A stretch of DNA of 64,000 bases from Rouxiella aceris (GCF_012933545.1 NZ_JAADJU010000005.1:62001-126000), one strand, 5' to 3'. Counted from the first letter of the stretch, positions 1 through 7,827 are shown. Notes: generated by a model from the letters alone, not told the origin. Numbers and translations are program-made.

Positions 1-594
1 GCTGTTTTGCCAACCCACCAGCAACACCTCCAGCATCTCCTGCAATAAACCGCTGACCTGCCGGGCATCACCGGCGATCTGCGCCTGCACAATGGCACCA
101 TCAATCAATAGCGCAATACTCCGGGCATGGGGCATCTGCTCCTGTTCCGCAGGCAGATAGCGCGCAACTTCCTGTGCCATAGCCTGCTTATGCTCGGCGG
201 AGAGGGTTAGCACCTCGGGCAGGGCGTGGGCGTATTCCAGACTGCTATTAATAAAAGCACAGCCGCGAAAATTTTCGTCGGCGAACCACTCTTGCAGGGT
301 ATTCGCCAATGCCGCCGCCAGTGTTGTATCGCTGGCGCAGTTGCGCGCCAGCGTGGTGGTAAACCACTGCATCCAGCGTTGATGACGCAAATGCAGAAAG
401 GCGAGGATCAGCGCATCTTTACCGGGAAAATGACGGTAAAAGGTGACTTTGGTCACTCCGGCCTCTTTGATCACACGATCGATACCGGTGGCGCGGATAC
501 CTTCACGATAAAACAGACGGTGCGCGGTCAACAAAATACGCTCCCGGGCGGGCAGGGCGGTCAGTTCAGAAGGCGAAAGGGGCTGCATATCCAT
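1..594 (-). CDS. TetR/AcrR-family repressor (3' end cut by window)
   Basis: The reading frame is open from an ATG at 594 to the left edge, giving 198 residues with no stop, so the C-terminus lies outside the window. Residues 10-60 form a TetR helix-turn-helix: ARERILLTAHRLFYREG, then GIDRVIKEAGVTKVTFYRHF, the usual recognition-helix signature. The rest is the helical ligand and dimer domain. It is divergent from the DUF1348 gene at 726, and the gap between them holds two copies of an 18-bp palindrome, so autorepression and control of that neighbour are likely. The family normally senses small hydrophobic or electrophilic molecules; the ligand here cannot be read from sequence. Confidence 0.9.
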   Translation of the reverse strand, partial: MDMQPLSPSELTALPARERILLTAHRLFYREGIRATGIDRVIKEAGVTKVTFYRHFPGKDALILAFLHLRHQRWMQWFTTTLARNCASDTTLAAALANTLQEWFADENFRGCAFINSSLEYAHALPEVLTLSAEHKQAMAQEVARYLPAEQEQMPHARSIALLIDGAIVQAQIAGDARQVSGLLQEMLEVLLVGWQNS

Positions 595-625
595 TTTTTC
601 ACTGCCTGTCAGAATGATAAAATAA

Positions 626-688
626 TCACGTAGACAACTCTGTCTACTTGCGCTAGTGTGACACATGTAGACAGAGTTGTCTACGTGA
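626..688. promoter_or_regulatory. Paired TetR operator palindromes
   Basis: Two 18-bp sites, GTAGACAACTCTGTCTAC (630-647) and GTAGACAGAGTTGTCTAC (667-684), lie between the divergent TetR and DUF1348 genes. Each is itself a palindrome with perfect 7-bp arms (GTAGACA/TGTCTAC) around 4 bases. The two are also exact inverted copies of each other over 22 bp (626-647 against 667-688). That is the arrangement expected for two TetR dimers controlling both divergent promoters. Operator function is inferred from position and symmetry. Confidence 0.8.
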
Positions 689-725
689 CGATGTTGATGA
701 GTTTTTCTAAAACAGTGAGGCAATA

Positions 726-1211
726 ATGACCGAAAACCGCCCAGAGTTGATTAAAAAACCCCTTCCTCCTTTTACCCGCGAAACGGCGATTGAAAAAGTC
801 CGTCTGGCGGAAGATGCCTGGAACAGCCGCGACCCGCTACGGGTAAGTCAGGTCTATTCAACTGATACACAGTGGCGCAACCGCAGTGAGTTTGTTTCCG
901 GACAACAGGCTGTAGTGGCATTTTTGCAAAGAAAGTGGGCTAAAGAGCTGGATTATCGATTAATCAAAGAGCTATGGGCGTTTGACGGCGAGCGTATTGC
1001 GGTGCGTTTTGCCTATGAGTGGCACGACGATTCGGGGAACTGGTTCCGCAGTTTTGGCAACGAGAACTGGGCGTTCAATGCACAAGGATTGATGTTTGCC
1101 CGTCACGCCTGCATTAATGATTTACCCATCGCCGCCACCGAACGCCAGTTCCATTGGCCGTTGGGACGTCGACCCGATGATCACCCGGGCCTCAGCGAGT
1201 TTGGTTTTTAG
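726..1211 (+). CDS. DUF1348 family protein (NTF2/SnoaL-like fold)
   Basis: 161 residues, complete, ATG start 13 bases after an AGTGAGG ribosome site. The pattern ([12 protein letters not shown], then [22 protein letters not shown], then [25 protein letters not shown]) is typical of DUF1348, a family of nuclear-transport-factor-2-like proteins of 140-160 residues with no settled reaction. No signal peptide or membrane segment is visible, so it should be cytosolic. It sits behind the double TetR operator and is the obvious target of that repressor. Its stop directly abuts the stop of the convergent AraC gene. Family is confident, function unknown. Confidence 0.85.
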   Translation: MTENRPELIKKPLPPFTRETAIEKVRLAEDAWNSRDPLRVSQVYSTDTQWRNRSEFVSGQQAVVAFLQRKWAKELDYRLIKELWAFDGERIAVRFAYEWHDDSGNWFRSFGNENWAFNAQGLMFARHACINDLPIAATERQFHWPLGRRPDDHPGLSEFGF

Positions 1212-1598
1212 TCAGGCCGATTTTTGATGGCTAATATGCAGCGGTGGCGCAACATCCAGTTTGATATCAGGATTTTGGCGGAACTCGTAGGGCGTAATAT
1301 TAAAACGCTTGCGGAACATATAGGTAAAGTGCGACTGCGATCCAAATCCAAAGTCCATGGCAATATCAAAAATTGAGGAATCACTGCTGCTTAGCTGGTA
1401 CACCGCGCTGGCCAGACGCCGTTCACGAATATATTTACCCAGTGAGATGCCGGTGGACTCTTTGAACAGTTTTTGCATATGCCAAAGGGAGTAGCCGGAA
1501 TACTCGGCCAGCTCCTCAAGATGGATCACTCTTCCCAAATGGCCTTCAATCCATTTGCTGAGTGCGTTGACGATAGTGAGATGAATGTCTTGTGCCAT
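1212..1598 (-). CDS. AraC-family activator, MarA/SoxS/Rob subgroup
   Basis: 128 residues made almost entirely of the two helix-turn-helix motifs of AraC proteins: HLEELAEYSGYSLWHMQKLFKESTG and SIFDIAMDFGFGSQSHFTYMFRKRF. Length and lack of an effector domain match MarA, SoxS and RamA, which act as monomers on marbox promoters of efflux and stress genes. The WHMQKLFK recognition helix is like their WHLQRLF. About 16 extra C-terminal residues follow the domain. Convergent with the DUF1348 gene. Such proteins are usually controlled by their own level, but no repressor gene lies beside it, so the inducing signal is unknown. Confidence 0.85.
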   Translation of the reverse strand: MAQDIHLTIVNALSKWIEGHLGRVIHLEELAEYSGYSLWHMQKLFKESTGISLGKYIRERRLASAVYQLSSSDSSIFDIAMDFGFGSQSHFTYMFRKRFNITPYEFRQNPDIKLDVAPPLHISHQKSA

Positions 1599-1693
1599 AG
1601 CCCGTCAGTGGTTGGTTTCGATAGGATGATTATACACAAATTTGTCGTAATGACGGAGACAGCACCGGATTTACCGCGGACCTGCCGGCCATC

Positions 1694-1801
1694 TCAGTGC
1701 AGCAAGATCCAGTGGATGATACGGGCGATAACGTCATCGAGCACCACAATGCCAACAAGGATGGCAATCACCATCAATACAAAGCGTTTACCGGTGGGCA
1801 A
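1694..1801 (-). CDS. Putative 35-residue single-span membrane micro-protein
   Basis: Short frame from a TTG at 1801 to TGA at 1694-1696. It is preceded by GAGGAG eight bases upstream, the strongest Shine-Dalgarno in this stretch. The product starts with a short basic end (PTGKR), followed by one hydrophobic helix (FVLMVIAILVGIVVL) and an amphipathic tail (DDVIARIIHWILLH). An ATT three bases before the TTG could also be the start. It follows the next micro-protein on the same strand by 38 bases, so the two may be cotranscribed. No known family recognised; support is the RBS, the topology and the pairing. Confidence 0.5.
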   Translation of the reverse strand: MPTGKRFVLMVIAILVGIVVLDDVIARIIHWILLH

Positions 1802-1839
1802 AATGGAGGCTCCTCGCGCCTTGTGGTGTCATCAGTAGC

Positions 1840-1932
1840 TTAATTCCAGGGACTGGTTCCGTGCATATTCAAGGCAATAACCGCAACACAAACCGCGATA
1901 AAAACTACCAGAACAATAAACAGCCGTTTCAT
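1840..1932 (-). CDS. Putative 30-residue single-span membrane micro-protein
   Basis: ATG at 1932 to TAA at 1840-1842. The product has a basic N-terminus (MKR), a 19-residue hydrophobic helix (LFIVLVVFIAVCVAVIAL) and a short polar tail ending SPWN: a textbook small inner-membrane protein. It lies 158 bases downstream of the FtsI paralogue on the same strand and upstream of the 35-residue micro-protein. A perfect inverted repeat, AGTGTCAGACACT (1933-1945), directly abuts the start codon and could be an operator or hide the ribosome site. The Shine-Dalgarno is weak. Coding is likely but unproven. Confidence 0.5.
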   Translation of the reverse strand: MKRLFIVLVVFIAVCVAVIALNMHGTSPWN

Positions 1933-2090
1933 AGTGTCAGACACTTTCACTCAATGGCAAACAGAGTGGAAAGAAATCCTGTTTGCCAACACAAAATCCA
2001 GGGTGATGGCATAAAAGCCCGGCATAACTGCTTTGCCGCTTTCCTGCAACTTTTACGTCTTCCCGCAGTTACCGTCTTCAGGTTGCCGGT

Positions 2091-3866
2091 TTACTGCTCG
2101 CGTTCGTTTTTCTCTTTCGGGGCCAGGATAACCGCTTTGCCGCTGGAGATAATGGTTGGCGGCACGGTTTCCGGGACCAGCGCATCAGGCGCTATATTCA
2201 TATGGTTTAAAACCTGCCCCATGATATCACCAAATACCGGTCCGGCAACTGAACCACCAAAGTGTTTACCGGCCTGAGGGTTGTTGACCATGACTACCAG
2301 CGCAACACGAGGGTTACTCGCCGGAGCCACCCCAGCGGTATAGTTGATATAGCCACCGTCATATTTGCCGGAGGGGCCCATTTTTTCTGCGGTACCGGTT
2401 TTGATCGCCAGACGATAACCCGGCACTGCCGCACTCAGACCACTGCCGCCCGGTAAGGCGTCACTTTCCATCATATGAACCACGGTTTCTACCACGTTTT
2501 TATCCATGATGCGTTTGCCAATCACCGGTGGCGTAACTTTGGTAATCGACAGCGGGCGATAAATACCAAAAGAACCAATGGTGGCGTATTCGCGGGCAAT
2601 TTGCAGCGGGGTGACACGCAACCCGTAGCCAAAGGAGAAGGTGGCGCGTTCAATATCGGCCCAGCGTTCACGATGCAGCGGGAAATAGCCGCCGCTTTCA
2701 CCGCCAATGCCCAGATCGGTCGGTTTGCCTAAACCAAACGCCTGATATTGATTGACCAGCACTTGCGCCGGCATCGCCAGCGCAATATGGGAAACGCCGA
2801 TATCGCTGGATTTTTGCAATACGCCGGTAATGGTCAGCGCTGGCCAGTGGCCAACGTCACGGATCAAGTGTCCGTTTACCGAGTAAGGTCGGGTGTCGAG
2901 CACAGTATCGGGACGTATTAGCCGATGTTCGAGTCCGGACATCACCACCAGCGGTTTTACCGTCGAACCGGGTTCGAAACTGTCGCTGATCGCCACGTTA
3001 CGCATATCTTTAATATTAACGCCGGCGTAATTATTCGGATTAAAAGAGGGGAAGGAAGCCATTCCGAGGATTTCCCCGGTGTTGACATCAACCATCACCG
3101 CGGCACCAGAGTCAGCCTGGTTGAGCATCACCCCTTTTCTTAATGATGCGTACATTACATATTGAATATAGCTGTCAATACTGAGATTGACCGTTGGCGG
3201 CTGTTGCGGCGGAATATCTTTTAAAATACCGATGACCTTGCCCTGACCATCCTGACGATACTCACGCAGTCCCGGTTTGCCTTCCAACAGGCTATTAAAG
3301 CCACGTTCTATACCGGTAAGCCCCTCATTATCAGTGCCGACGATGCCCACCAGGTTAGCCGAGGCTTCACTCATCGGGTAATAGCGGCTGTCATCATGTT
3401 GCAAGGTAATGCCGCCAAGGTGCAGTTCACCGATATCTTTAGCAATACCTTGTTCGATTTTTCTGCCCAAAAAGACAAAGCGTCGTTTCGGATCGCTGGT
3501 GATGATCTGTTGCAGCTGGGAAAGTGGCATATTTAAGGCGGAAGCCAGATATTGCCATTTAGGACTGTTTAAGTCGCTATGGAGTTGTTCAATACGGAAA
3601 GGGTCGGCAATAATATCTTTTGACGCTACGCTCAGAGCCAGCGGGTGCCCGTTGCGATCGGCAATGGTACCGCGACCGGCTGGAATAATCTGCGTGCGCA
3701 GTGAGCGCTGGTCGGCCTGACGCTCTAACATCGGGCGGTTAAGCAACTGCAAATAGCCAACCCGCCCCAGCAGCAGCACCATGCAGCAGACGATGCCCAG
3801 ACAAATCAACGCAAAACGTTTTGAATAAAAATGCGGTTGAGCGTGGTTTTTCTTAGGTGTAGGCAT
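2091..3866 (-). CDS. FtsI/PBP3 paralogue, peptidoglycan DD-transpeptidase
   Basis: 591 residues, the size of E. coli FtsI (588). In order: cytoplasmic tail, one membrane helix (about 18-40), PBP dimer/pedestal domain (GRGTIADRNG near 64-73), then the transpeptidase with STVK at 301-304, SSD at 353-355 and KTG at 489-491. FtsI normally has SSN at the second motif, so Asn to Asp is a real difference. The gene is far from any dcw cluster and flanked by unrelated genes, so it should be a second copy beside the essential ftsI. PBP3SAL of Salmonella, an FtsI paralogue used for division in acid, is the known precedent. Function here is inference. Confidence 0.88.
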   Translation of the reverse strand: MPTPKKNHAQPHFYSKRFALICLGIVCCMVLLLGRVGYLQLLNRPMLERQADQRSLRTQIIPAGRGTIADRNGHPLALSVASKDIIADPFRIEQLHSDLNSPKWQYLASALNMPLSQLQQIITSDPKRRFVFLGRKIEQGIAKDIGELHLGGITLQHDDSRYYPMSEASANLVGIVGTDNEGLTGIERGFNSLLEGKPGLREYRQDGQGKVIGILKDIPPQQPPTVNLSIDSYIQYVMYASLRKGVMLNQADSGAAVMVDVNTGEILGMASFPSFNPNNYAGVNIKDMRNVAISDSFEPGSTVKPLVVMSGLEHRLIRPDTVLDTRPYSVNGHLIRDVGHWPALTITGVLQKSSDIGVSHIALAMPAQVLVNQYQAFGLGKPTDLGIGGESGGYFPLHRERWADIERATFSFGYGLRVTPLQIAREYATIGSFGIYRPLSITKVTPPVIGKRIMDKNVVETVVHMMESDALPGGSGLSAAVPGYRLAIKTGTAEKMGPSGKYDGGYINYTAGVAPASNPRVALVVMVNNPQAGKHFGGSVAGPVFGDIMGQVLNHMNIAPDALVPETVPPTIISSGKAVILAPKEKNEREQ

Positions 3867-3978
3867 CTATTGCTTCGCAAGGTCATTGATAAATTTTTAT
3901 TTTCTTGCGCTATCTTATAATAAGCCGTAGCAGTGATATGTTTATTTCAGTTGCGCTTTGTAACTAAATAAGTATTGA

Positions 3979-4221
3979 TCACTCCACGGAGAGCCACTGG
4001 TCCGCTTCGTCAAACATTTCTTCAAGCATTTGATTCAACTGTGACTTCTCTTGCTTGCTGGCACCGTGGGTGCTTAGTCCATTGGCCTGCATCGCTTTGA
4101 CTTTGATCTCGGCATCCGGAAACATTCGGTGGACCCGTTTGGTTAACTCCTGGGTGATTTTTTCACTTGCGTCAGGGATAGCCGCAACGTTCCTTTTGTC
4201 ATAACTCAGTTCTACCCGCAT
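3979..4221 (-). CDS. dinI: DinI-family SOS modulator
   Basis: 80 residues from ATG 4221, chosen over an upstream in-frame ATG at 4278 because it starts at the family's usual MRVEL and has an AGAGAGCAGG ribosome site. The pattern (MRVELSYDKRN, ELTKRVHRMFPDAEIKVKAMQANGL, then an acidic C-terminal helix ending EEMFDEADQWLSVE) is DinI. DinI binds RecA and tunes filament stability and LexA cleavage. A LexA-type box lies 59 bases upstream, matching SOS control. It may be one of several DinI-like copies, since mobile elements often carry them. Confidence 0.85.
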   Translation of the reverse strand: MRVELSYDKRNVAAIPDASEKITQELTKRVHRMFPDAEIKVKAMQANGLSTHGASKQEKSQLNQMLEEMFDEADQWLSVE

Positions 4222-4279
4222 AACCTGCTCTCTACTGTTAATCATGTTATCTGAAGAATGAAGACTATTGCCTGACAAT

Positions 4280-4299
4280 GGCTGGATAAATATACAGTT
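4280..4299 (-). promoter_or_regulatory. LexA (SOS) box upstream of dinI
   Basis: Read on the minus strand the site is AACTGTATATTTATCCAGCC. The LexA consensus core is CTGT-N8-ACAG; here the left half is exact and the right half is CCAG, one mismatch, with an AT-rich centre. It lies 59 bases upstream of the chosen dinI start, in promoter position and on the right strand. Confidence 0.75.
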
Positions 4300-4345
4300 A
4301 AATCAGCAGTGGGCCAAGCTATTATTGAGATATTTTAGCCGTTGA

Positions 4346-4684
4346 TTAGCGTGCATCCGGTTTTTTTGACAGCAGGATCAGCCGACGTGCCGCCATAACA
4401 ATAAAACCGATGAGGGCGGCAGAGATACCGATGCGGATGACCAGACCCGCCAATCCTAACGCCGCAGGCATTTCCCCTGACAGGTTGCCCACAGGCAGTG
4501 TCGGCTGTTCAGGAAAGGCGAGAAAATAAATTACTGCCAGACTGCCGAGGCCAATTAGCAGGCTGCAAAATAGCCAATAAAGGCGCTTCAATCCCTTGGT
4601 GCGCAGGGTGATATTCAGCGTGGCCACAAACAGGCCCACGATAAAAATGATCACTGCGATAAGCATCATGACATCCCATTGCAT
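4346..4684 (-). CDS. Small multi-span membrane protein, unknown function
   Basis: 112 residues from ATG 4684, which has GGGAGA nine bases upstream; the longer TTG start at 4717 has no ribosome site. Three hydrophobic segments are visible: MLIAVIIFIVGLFVATLNI, LYWLFCSLLIGLGSLAVIYFLAF and LGLAGLVIRIGISAALIGFIVM. A proline-rich loop follows the second, and the tail is basic. I do not recognise the family. It is monocistronic, transcribed toward dinI and divergent from the YqaE gene. Confidence 0.65.
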   Translation of the reverse strand: MQWDVMMLIAVIIFIVGLFVATLNITLRTKGLKRLYWLFCSLLIGLGSLAVIYFLAFPEQPTLPVGNLSGEMPAALGLAGLVIRIGISAALIGFIVMAARRLILLSKKPDAR

Positions 4685-4843
4685 AAATTTTTTCTCCCAT
4701 TCACTGTGTAGTGACAATCACCATCATGTTAAGAATATTAATCTGTGGGCGGATATCAGGCAATCAATAAACCAGAGAACTCTCATTGATGAGTTGATTT
4801 AATTTCGCTAAATTTGAATATTATTAATGAAAAGGAGAGCATC

Positions 4844-5005
4844 ATGGGTTTTTGGCGAGTGATATTGACCATAATTATGCCGCCGCTGGGCGTATTAATC
4901 GGCAAAGGATTGGGTTGGGCGTTTATTATTAATATTATTTTAACGCTCTGCGGTTATTTGCCAGGGCTTATTCACGGTTTCTGGGTACAAACCAGGAATG
5001 CCTGA
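4844..5005 (+). CDS. yqaE: YqaE/Pmp3 family membrane protein
   Basis: 53 residues with two hydrophobic helices: FWRVILTIIMPPLGVLIGKG and WAFIINIILTLCGYLPGLIHGFWV. The PPLGV turn and the LCGYLPGLIHGFW second helix are the Pmp3/YqaE signature. The family has two-span proteins of about 50 residues linked to membrane potential and salt or stress tolerance. ATG 4844 was preferred because AAGGAGAG lies just upstream; an earlier frame start at 4814 has none. Confidence 0.9.
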   Translation: MGFWRVILTIIMPPLGVLIGKGLGWAFIINIILTLCGYLPGLIHGFWVQTRNA

Positions 5006-5108
5006 TTTTTTCCCCCTAAGTCATGGATCCTCGGCCAGGGGGCTATCTTAATGTCCGCTTAAGGTCACCGCGTTACTCTGCTTTTAGTGTTAATAGCGAG
5101 CGACCTTG

Positions 5109-5663
5109 ATGCGTACAAAATTTACCCCAATACAGATAGCGATACACTGGACGGTCTTTCTTATTTTGGCGGCAACCTATGCCACCATTGAGCTGAAAGG
5201 ATTTGTGCCTAAGTCTCTCCCCCTGCATCAACTCTTGACCTTGCTGCACTTTTCGTTTGGTTTCTGTGTGCTGGCCTTGATGTGTCTACGGATTTTTGTG
5301 CGCTTGATGTACGTTACCCCAGGCATTGTGCCCAAGCCACCACAGTGGCAACACCTGCTGGCGCTGCTTACTCACCTGATTATTTATATAATGTTTATCA
5401 GCATACCAATTCTTGGTATCCTGTCTTTATATTTTAAAGGCGTTGAGTGGACCCTTTTCTCGTTAAAAATGCCCATTACTATCGCTCCCGATCTGGCATT
5501 CTCCAGACAGCTAAAATCTATTCATGAATTTATTGCCAATGCGGGCTATTATTTAATTGGGCTACATGCTGCGGCAGCATTATTCCACCATTATATTGCC
5601 CATGATAATACGCTGCTACGCATGATGCCGGGACGTAAATCGGCAGGGGGAAATAACCATTAA
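5109..5663 (+). CDS. Cytochrome b561 (CybB-type)
   Basis: 184 residues, four hydrophobic helices, with paired histidines expected for two b hemes: IAIHW in helix 1, LLHFSFG in helix 2 and GLHAAAALFHHYI in helix 4. The SIHEF and LFHHYIAHDNTLLRMMPGR ending is standard for the bacterial b561/YodB/YceJ group, which passes electrons from quinol, in some cases to superoxide. Inner membrane. ATG 5109 follows a TTG codon and matches the family N-terminus (RTKFTPIQIAIHW). A hairpin sits right after the stop. Confidence 0.88.
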   Translation: MRTKFTPIQIAIHWTVFLILAATYATIELKGFVPKSLPLHQLLTLLHFSFGFCVLALMCLRIFVRLMYVTPGIVPKPPQWQHLLALLTHLIIYIMFISIPILGILSLYFKGVEWTLFSLKMPITIAPDLAFSRQLKSIHEFIANAGYYLIGLHAAAALFHHYIAHDNTLLRMMPGRKSAGGNNH

Positions 5664-5665
5664 AG

Positions 5666-5691
5666 CCCCCTCGTCACAAAAACCGAGGGGG
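5666..5691. terminator. Hairpin between convergent genes
   Basis: CCCCCTCG (5666-5673) pairs with CGAGGGGG (5684-5691) around a 10-base loop, directly after the cytochrome b561 stop and before the stop of the convergent hydrolase. The flanking T-runs are poor on both strands, so it may terminate weakly in both directions. Confidence 0.5.
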
Positions 5692-5697
5692 AAACGA

Positions 5698-6522
5698 TCA
5701 ATAGAGGGTTTTAATAAACGCCAGCAGATCGTTATTTAACTGATCCTGGTGGGTCTGCGCAAAGCCATGAGGTGCCCCTTCATAGGTTTTTAATTGCGCA
5801 TTGGCAATCATACCGGCTGCCAGCTTACCGGTAGCCTCAAAAGGCACTATCTGGTCCTTGGTGCCGTGGATCACCAGTGTAGGCACATCGATTTTTGCCA
5901 TATCACCACGGAAATCTGTTTCCGAGAAAGCCGTAACACAGTCAAGGGTTGCCTTTAATGATGCCAGCAGCGCAATATTCAAGGTTTGGCTCAATACGCC
6001 AGCGGAGACGGTCATACCCTGATTGATGCCATAAAACGGCGTCGCAAAGTCGCTGATAAACTGTGCACGATCTTTGCGCAAGCCGTCTTTAATACCATCA
6101 AACACAGATTTTTCAACGCCCTGCGGATGATCGTCTGTTTTGATAAATATCGGTGTCACAGCCCCTAACAATACCAGACCGCTGACTCGCTCAGTGCCGT
6201 AACGACCGATATAGCGCGAAACATCACCGCCGCCCATAGAAAAACCGACCAAAGTGATCTCGTCGAGATCAAGGTGCGCAATCAGACCGTGCAGGTCTTC
6301 GGCAAAGGTATCGTAATCATAGCCCTGCCAGGGTTGGTCTGAGCGGCCAAAGCCTCGGCGATCAAAAGCAATTACCCGGTAGCCGCGTTCAGCCAGAAAA
6401 TTCATCTGACTGTCCCACATATCGGCATCCAGCGGCCAGCCGTGACTAAATAGAATAGGTTTACCTGTACCCCAGTCTTTGTAATAGATTTGGGTTCCGT
6501 CTTGCGATGTGAATGTGCTCAT
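5698..6522 (-). CDS. Alpha/beta hydrolase, non-heme chloroperoxidase type
   Basis: 274 residues, complete, with a good AAGGGATC ribosome site before ATG 6522. The alpha/beta fold shows the oxyanion strand HGWPLDADMW, the nucleophile elbow GFSMGGGDVSRYIGRYG, the acid loop VIHGTKDQIVP and the catalytic histidine in GAPHGF near the C-terminus. This pattern is that of cofactor-free haloperoxidases/perhydrolases (Cpo group, about 275 residues), which also act as esterases. No signal peptide, so cytosolic. Substrate unknown; stands alone. Confidence 0.88.
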   Translation of the reverse strand: MSTFTSQDGTQIYYKDWGTGKPILFSHGWPLDADMWDSQMNFLAERGYRVIAFDRRGFGRSDQPWQGYDYDTFAEDLHGLIAHLDLDEITLVGFSMGGGDVSRYIGRYGTERVSGLVLLGAVTPIFIKTDDHPQGVEKSVFDGIKDGLRKDRAQFISDFATPFYGINQGMTVSAGVLSQTLNIALLASLKATLDCVTAFSETDFRGDMAKIDVPTLVIHGTKDQIVPFEATGKLAAGMIANAQLKTYEGAPHGFAQTHQDQLNNDLLAFIKTLY

Positions 6523-6827
6523 GATGATCCCTTATTTGCTTGTGATTGTTGATGTATTTGTCGTCTTGCAATTACATTAACTCGCATAAAAAAATAATGA
6601 TAAGGCAACATTTTTGACGACTTGTTTAATAATTTTTATCAGAACAGCAGCGTTGCCGAGGGTAACAACAGAGGTGATCAACATTATAGCTGCTTTGCGC
6701 GAGACCGGGTTTGCAGCACAGATTGCGGCTGACGGGAGCAGGGCAGTGCTTGGAGATGGCAGAGTTGCGGTGATTGATACTGCCCCATGTAGCGGGCGTC
6801 GAGGTGATACGGATGATCATAACCCAT

Positions 6828-6855
6828 AAAAAAAGGCCCGAGGGTGGTCGGGCTT
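6828..6855 (-). terminator. Rho-independent terminator, minus strand
   Basis: Minus-strand reading: GCCCGA, loop CCACCC, TCGGGC, then CC and a run of seven T. A strong intrinsic terminator. The nearest minus-strand genes are the PIN/HTH pair ending at 7252, about 400 bases upstream, so it either closes that transcript or belonged to a gene now lost. Confidence 0.7.
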
Positions 6856-7065
6856 AAGAGGGTGTATTTGTTGCTTTATGGTTTTACTGATACTAACGAT
6901 TTGCATAGTTTAGTGGCCGTGGATTGCCAAGAGTTCCTTACCGGGGGGCATTTTTTTCCTGGTATACGTCAATTCTGACAGGCTCGCTGTGGGAATTTAT
7001 CCTGCGGGTTAAAATCGCCAGCATGAGTGATTGCCAGCGACTAAAACAGGTACGAGTAGGTGTAA

Positions 7066-7129
7066 TGAGTTTGATGATAAAGTGGTCTTGATGATCGAAA
7101 TACACAGCAATAGCGACCCAAGGGCGCTC
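7066..7129 (+). repeat. Dispersed repeat, copy 1 (partner at 58396-58460)
   Basis: A 64-base segment aligned by eye to the minus strand of 58396-58460 at roughly 85 percent identity with one 1-base gap; GTCTTGATGATCGA is exact in both. Both copies have one open frame through the match, reading EFDDKVVLMIEI here and EFNDKVVLMIEI at the partner, followed by PR.AL. Most changes in the first half are at third codon positions. It may be a gene fragment or a small mobile element. Confidence 0.65.
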
Positions 7130-7251
7130 CAGCGGGCAAGCCAGAAGCCGGTTATTCCTGGTTATGACTGGATCACATTCGGGGTCAGGGTCATTTAATG
7201 AATATTTTCAGTTGAAACAGTTGCCAGTAGACGAAGCTGCCACCAAGCTGA

Positions 7252-7827
7252 CTAAATAAGGACGCGGAATTTACTCAATTCTTTGATCGTTTGTGGTAAA
7301 CCTTGGCGGAGTAGCGCATCAAGATATTCTTCCACCGATTTCGGCGGCTTTCTCATATTGTGACGTTGTTTATTTACCGCAGCCACAACAAGTGCCTGAT
7401 TCAAATCGAACAGATCAGTAATAAAATCATCTGGATGCACTGCTTCAATGCTGAAATTATCCAGATATTGCTGTGGAAAATCTTTTAAGTTGAACGTAAC
7501 AATAATTTCAGCATCGCTGCAAATTGCTGCAGCAACAACGTGCCTGTCATCAACATCAGGAAGATCCATACTGGCAACGAGCGGCTCGAAACCTGTAACC
7601 ATTGCATCAGGCAATGCCCGATTCATAAGCTCCCCAGTATGCCTGATTTGGTCAGAATCTAAGTCAGGTCGATCTTTAATCAAATTACGCTGCCATTCGT
7701 CTTCTATCATGGCCGACCATTTCGGTTGATACAGTCCGGTCAGTCCCAGATACATCAATAAATCCCGTAGTAAGGATGGATAGAGTACGCAAGCATCTAA
7801 TACTACGGGATAAGGTGAGTGAGCCAT
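7252..7827 (-). CDS. PIN-domain toxin candidate (VapC-like)
   Basis: 191 residues. The first 145 are a PIN domain: VVLDACVLYP with the first acid at residue 11, conserved WSAMIEDEWQRNL, then LPDVDDRHVVAAAICSDAEIIVTFNLKDFP carrying the remaining acids. PIN proteins are Mg-dependent RNases. The C-terminal 45 residues are an extra helical tail typical of the longer PIN proteins paired with excisionase-like antitoxins. The start codon overlaps the stop of the upstream HTH gene (TGATG), so translation is coupled. RNA target unknown. Confidence 0.85.
   Translation of the reverse strand: MAHSPYPVVLDACVLYPSLLRDLLMYLGLTGLYQPKWSAMIEDEWQRNLIKDRPDLDSDQIRHTGELMNRALPDAMVTGFEPLVASMDLPDVDDRHVVAAAICSDAEIIVTFNLKDFPQQYLDNFSIEAVHPDDFITDLFDLNQALVVAAVNKQRHNMRKPPKSVEEYLDALLRQGLPQTIKELSKFRVLI

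Larger units (their letters stand above)
6523..7251. other. Gene-poor 0.7-kb stretch with relic repeat
   Basis: No convincing complete gene. A minus-strand terminator lies at 6828-6855. A plus-strand frame at 6614-6829 reads like protein in its middle (VINIIAALRETGFAAQIAADG) but has only a TTG start and no ribosome site, so it may be a relic. A 55-codon frame at 7031-7198 contains a segment also found near lysP (see the repeat at 7066-7129). This looks like decayed accessory DNA beside tRNA-Pro. Confidence 0.5.

Noticed and set aside
1473..2277. Plus-strand frames opposite the AraC and FtsI-like genes
   Set aside because: Shadows of minus-strand coding; the minus-strand micro-proteins explain the gap better.
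6614..6829. Plus-strand 71-codon frame before a terminator
   Set aside because: TTG start, no ribosome site, and the hairpin after it has its T-run on the other strand; at most a relic.
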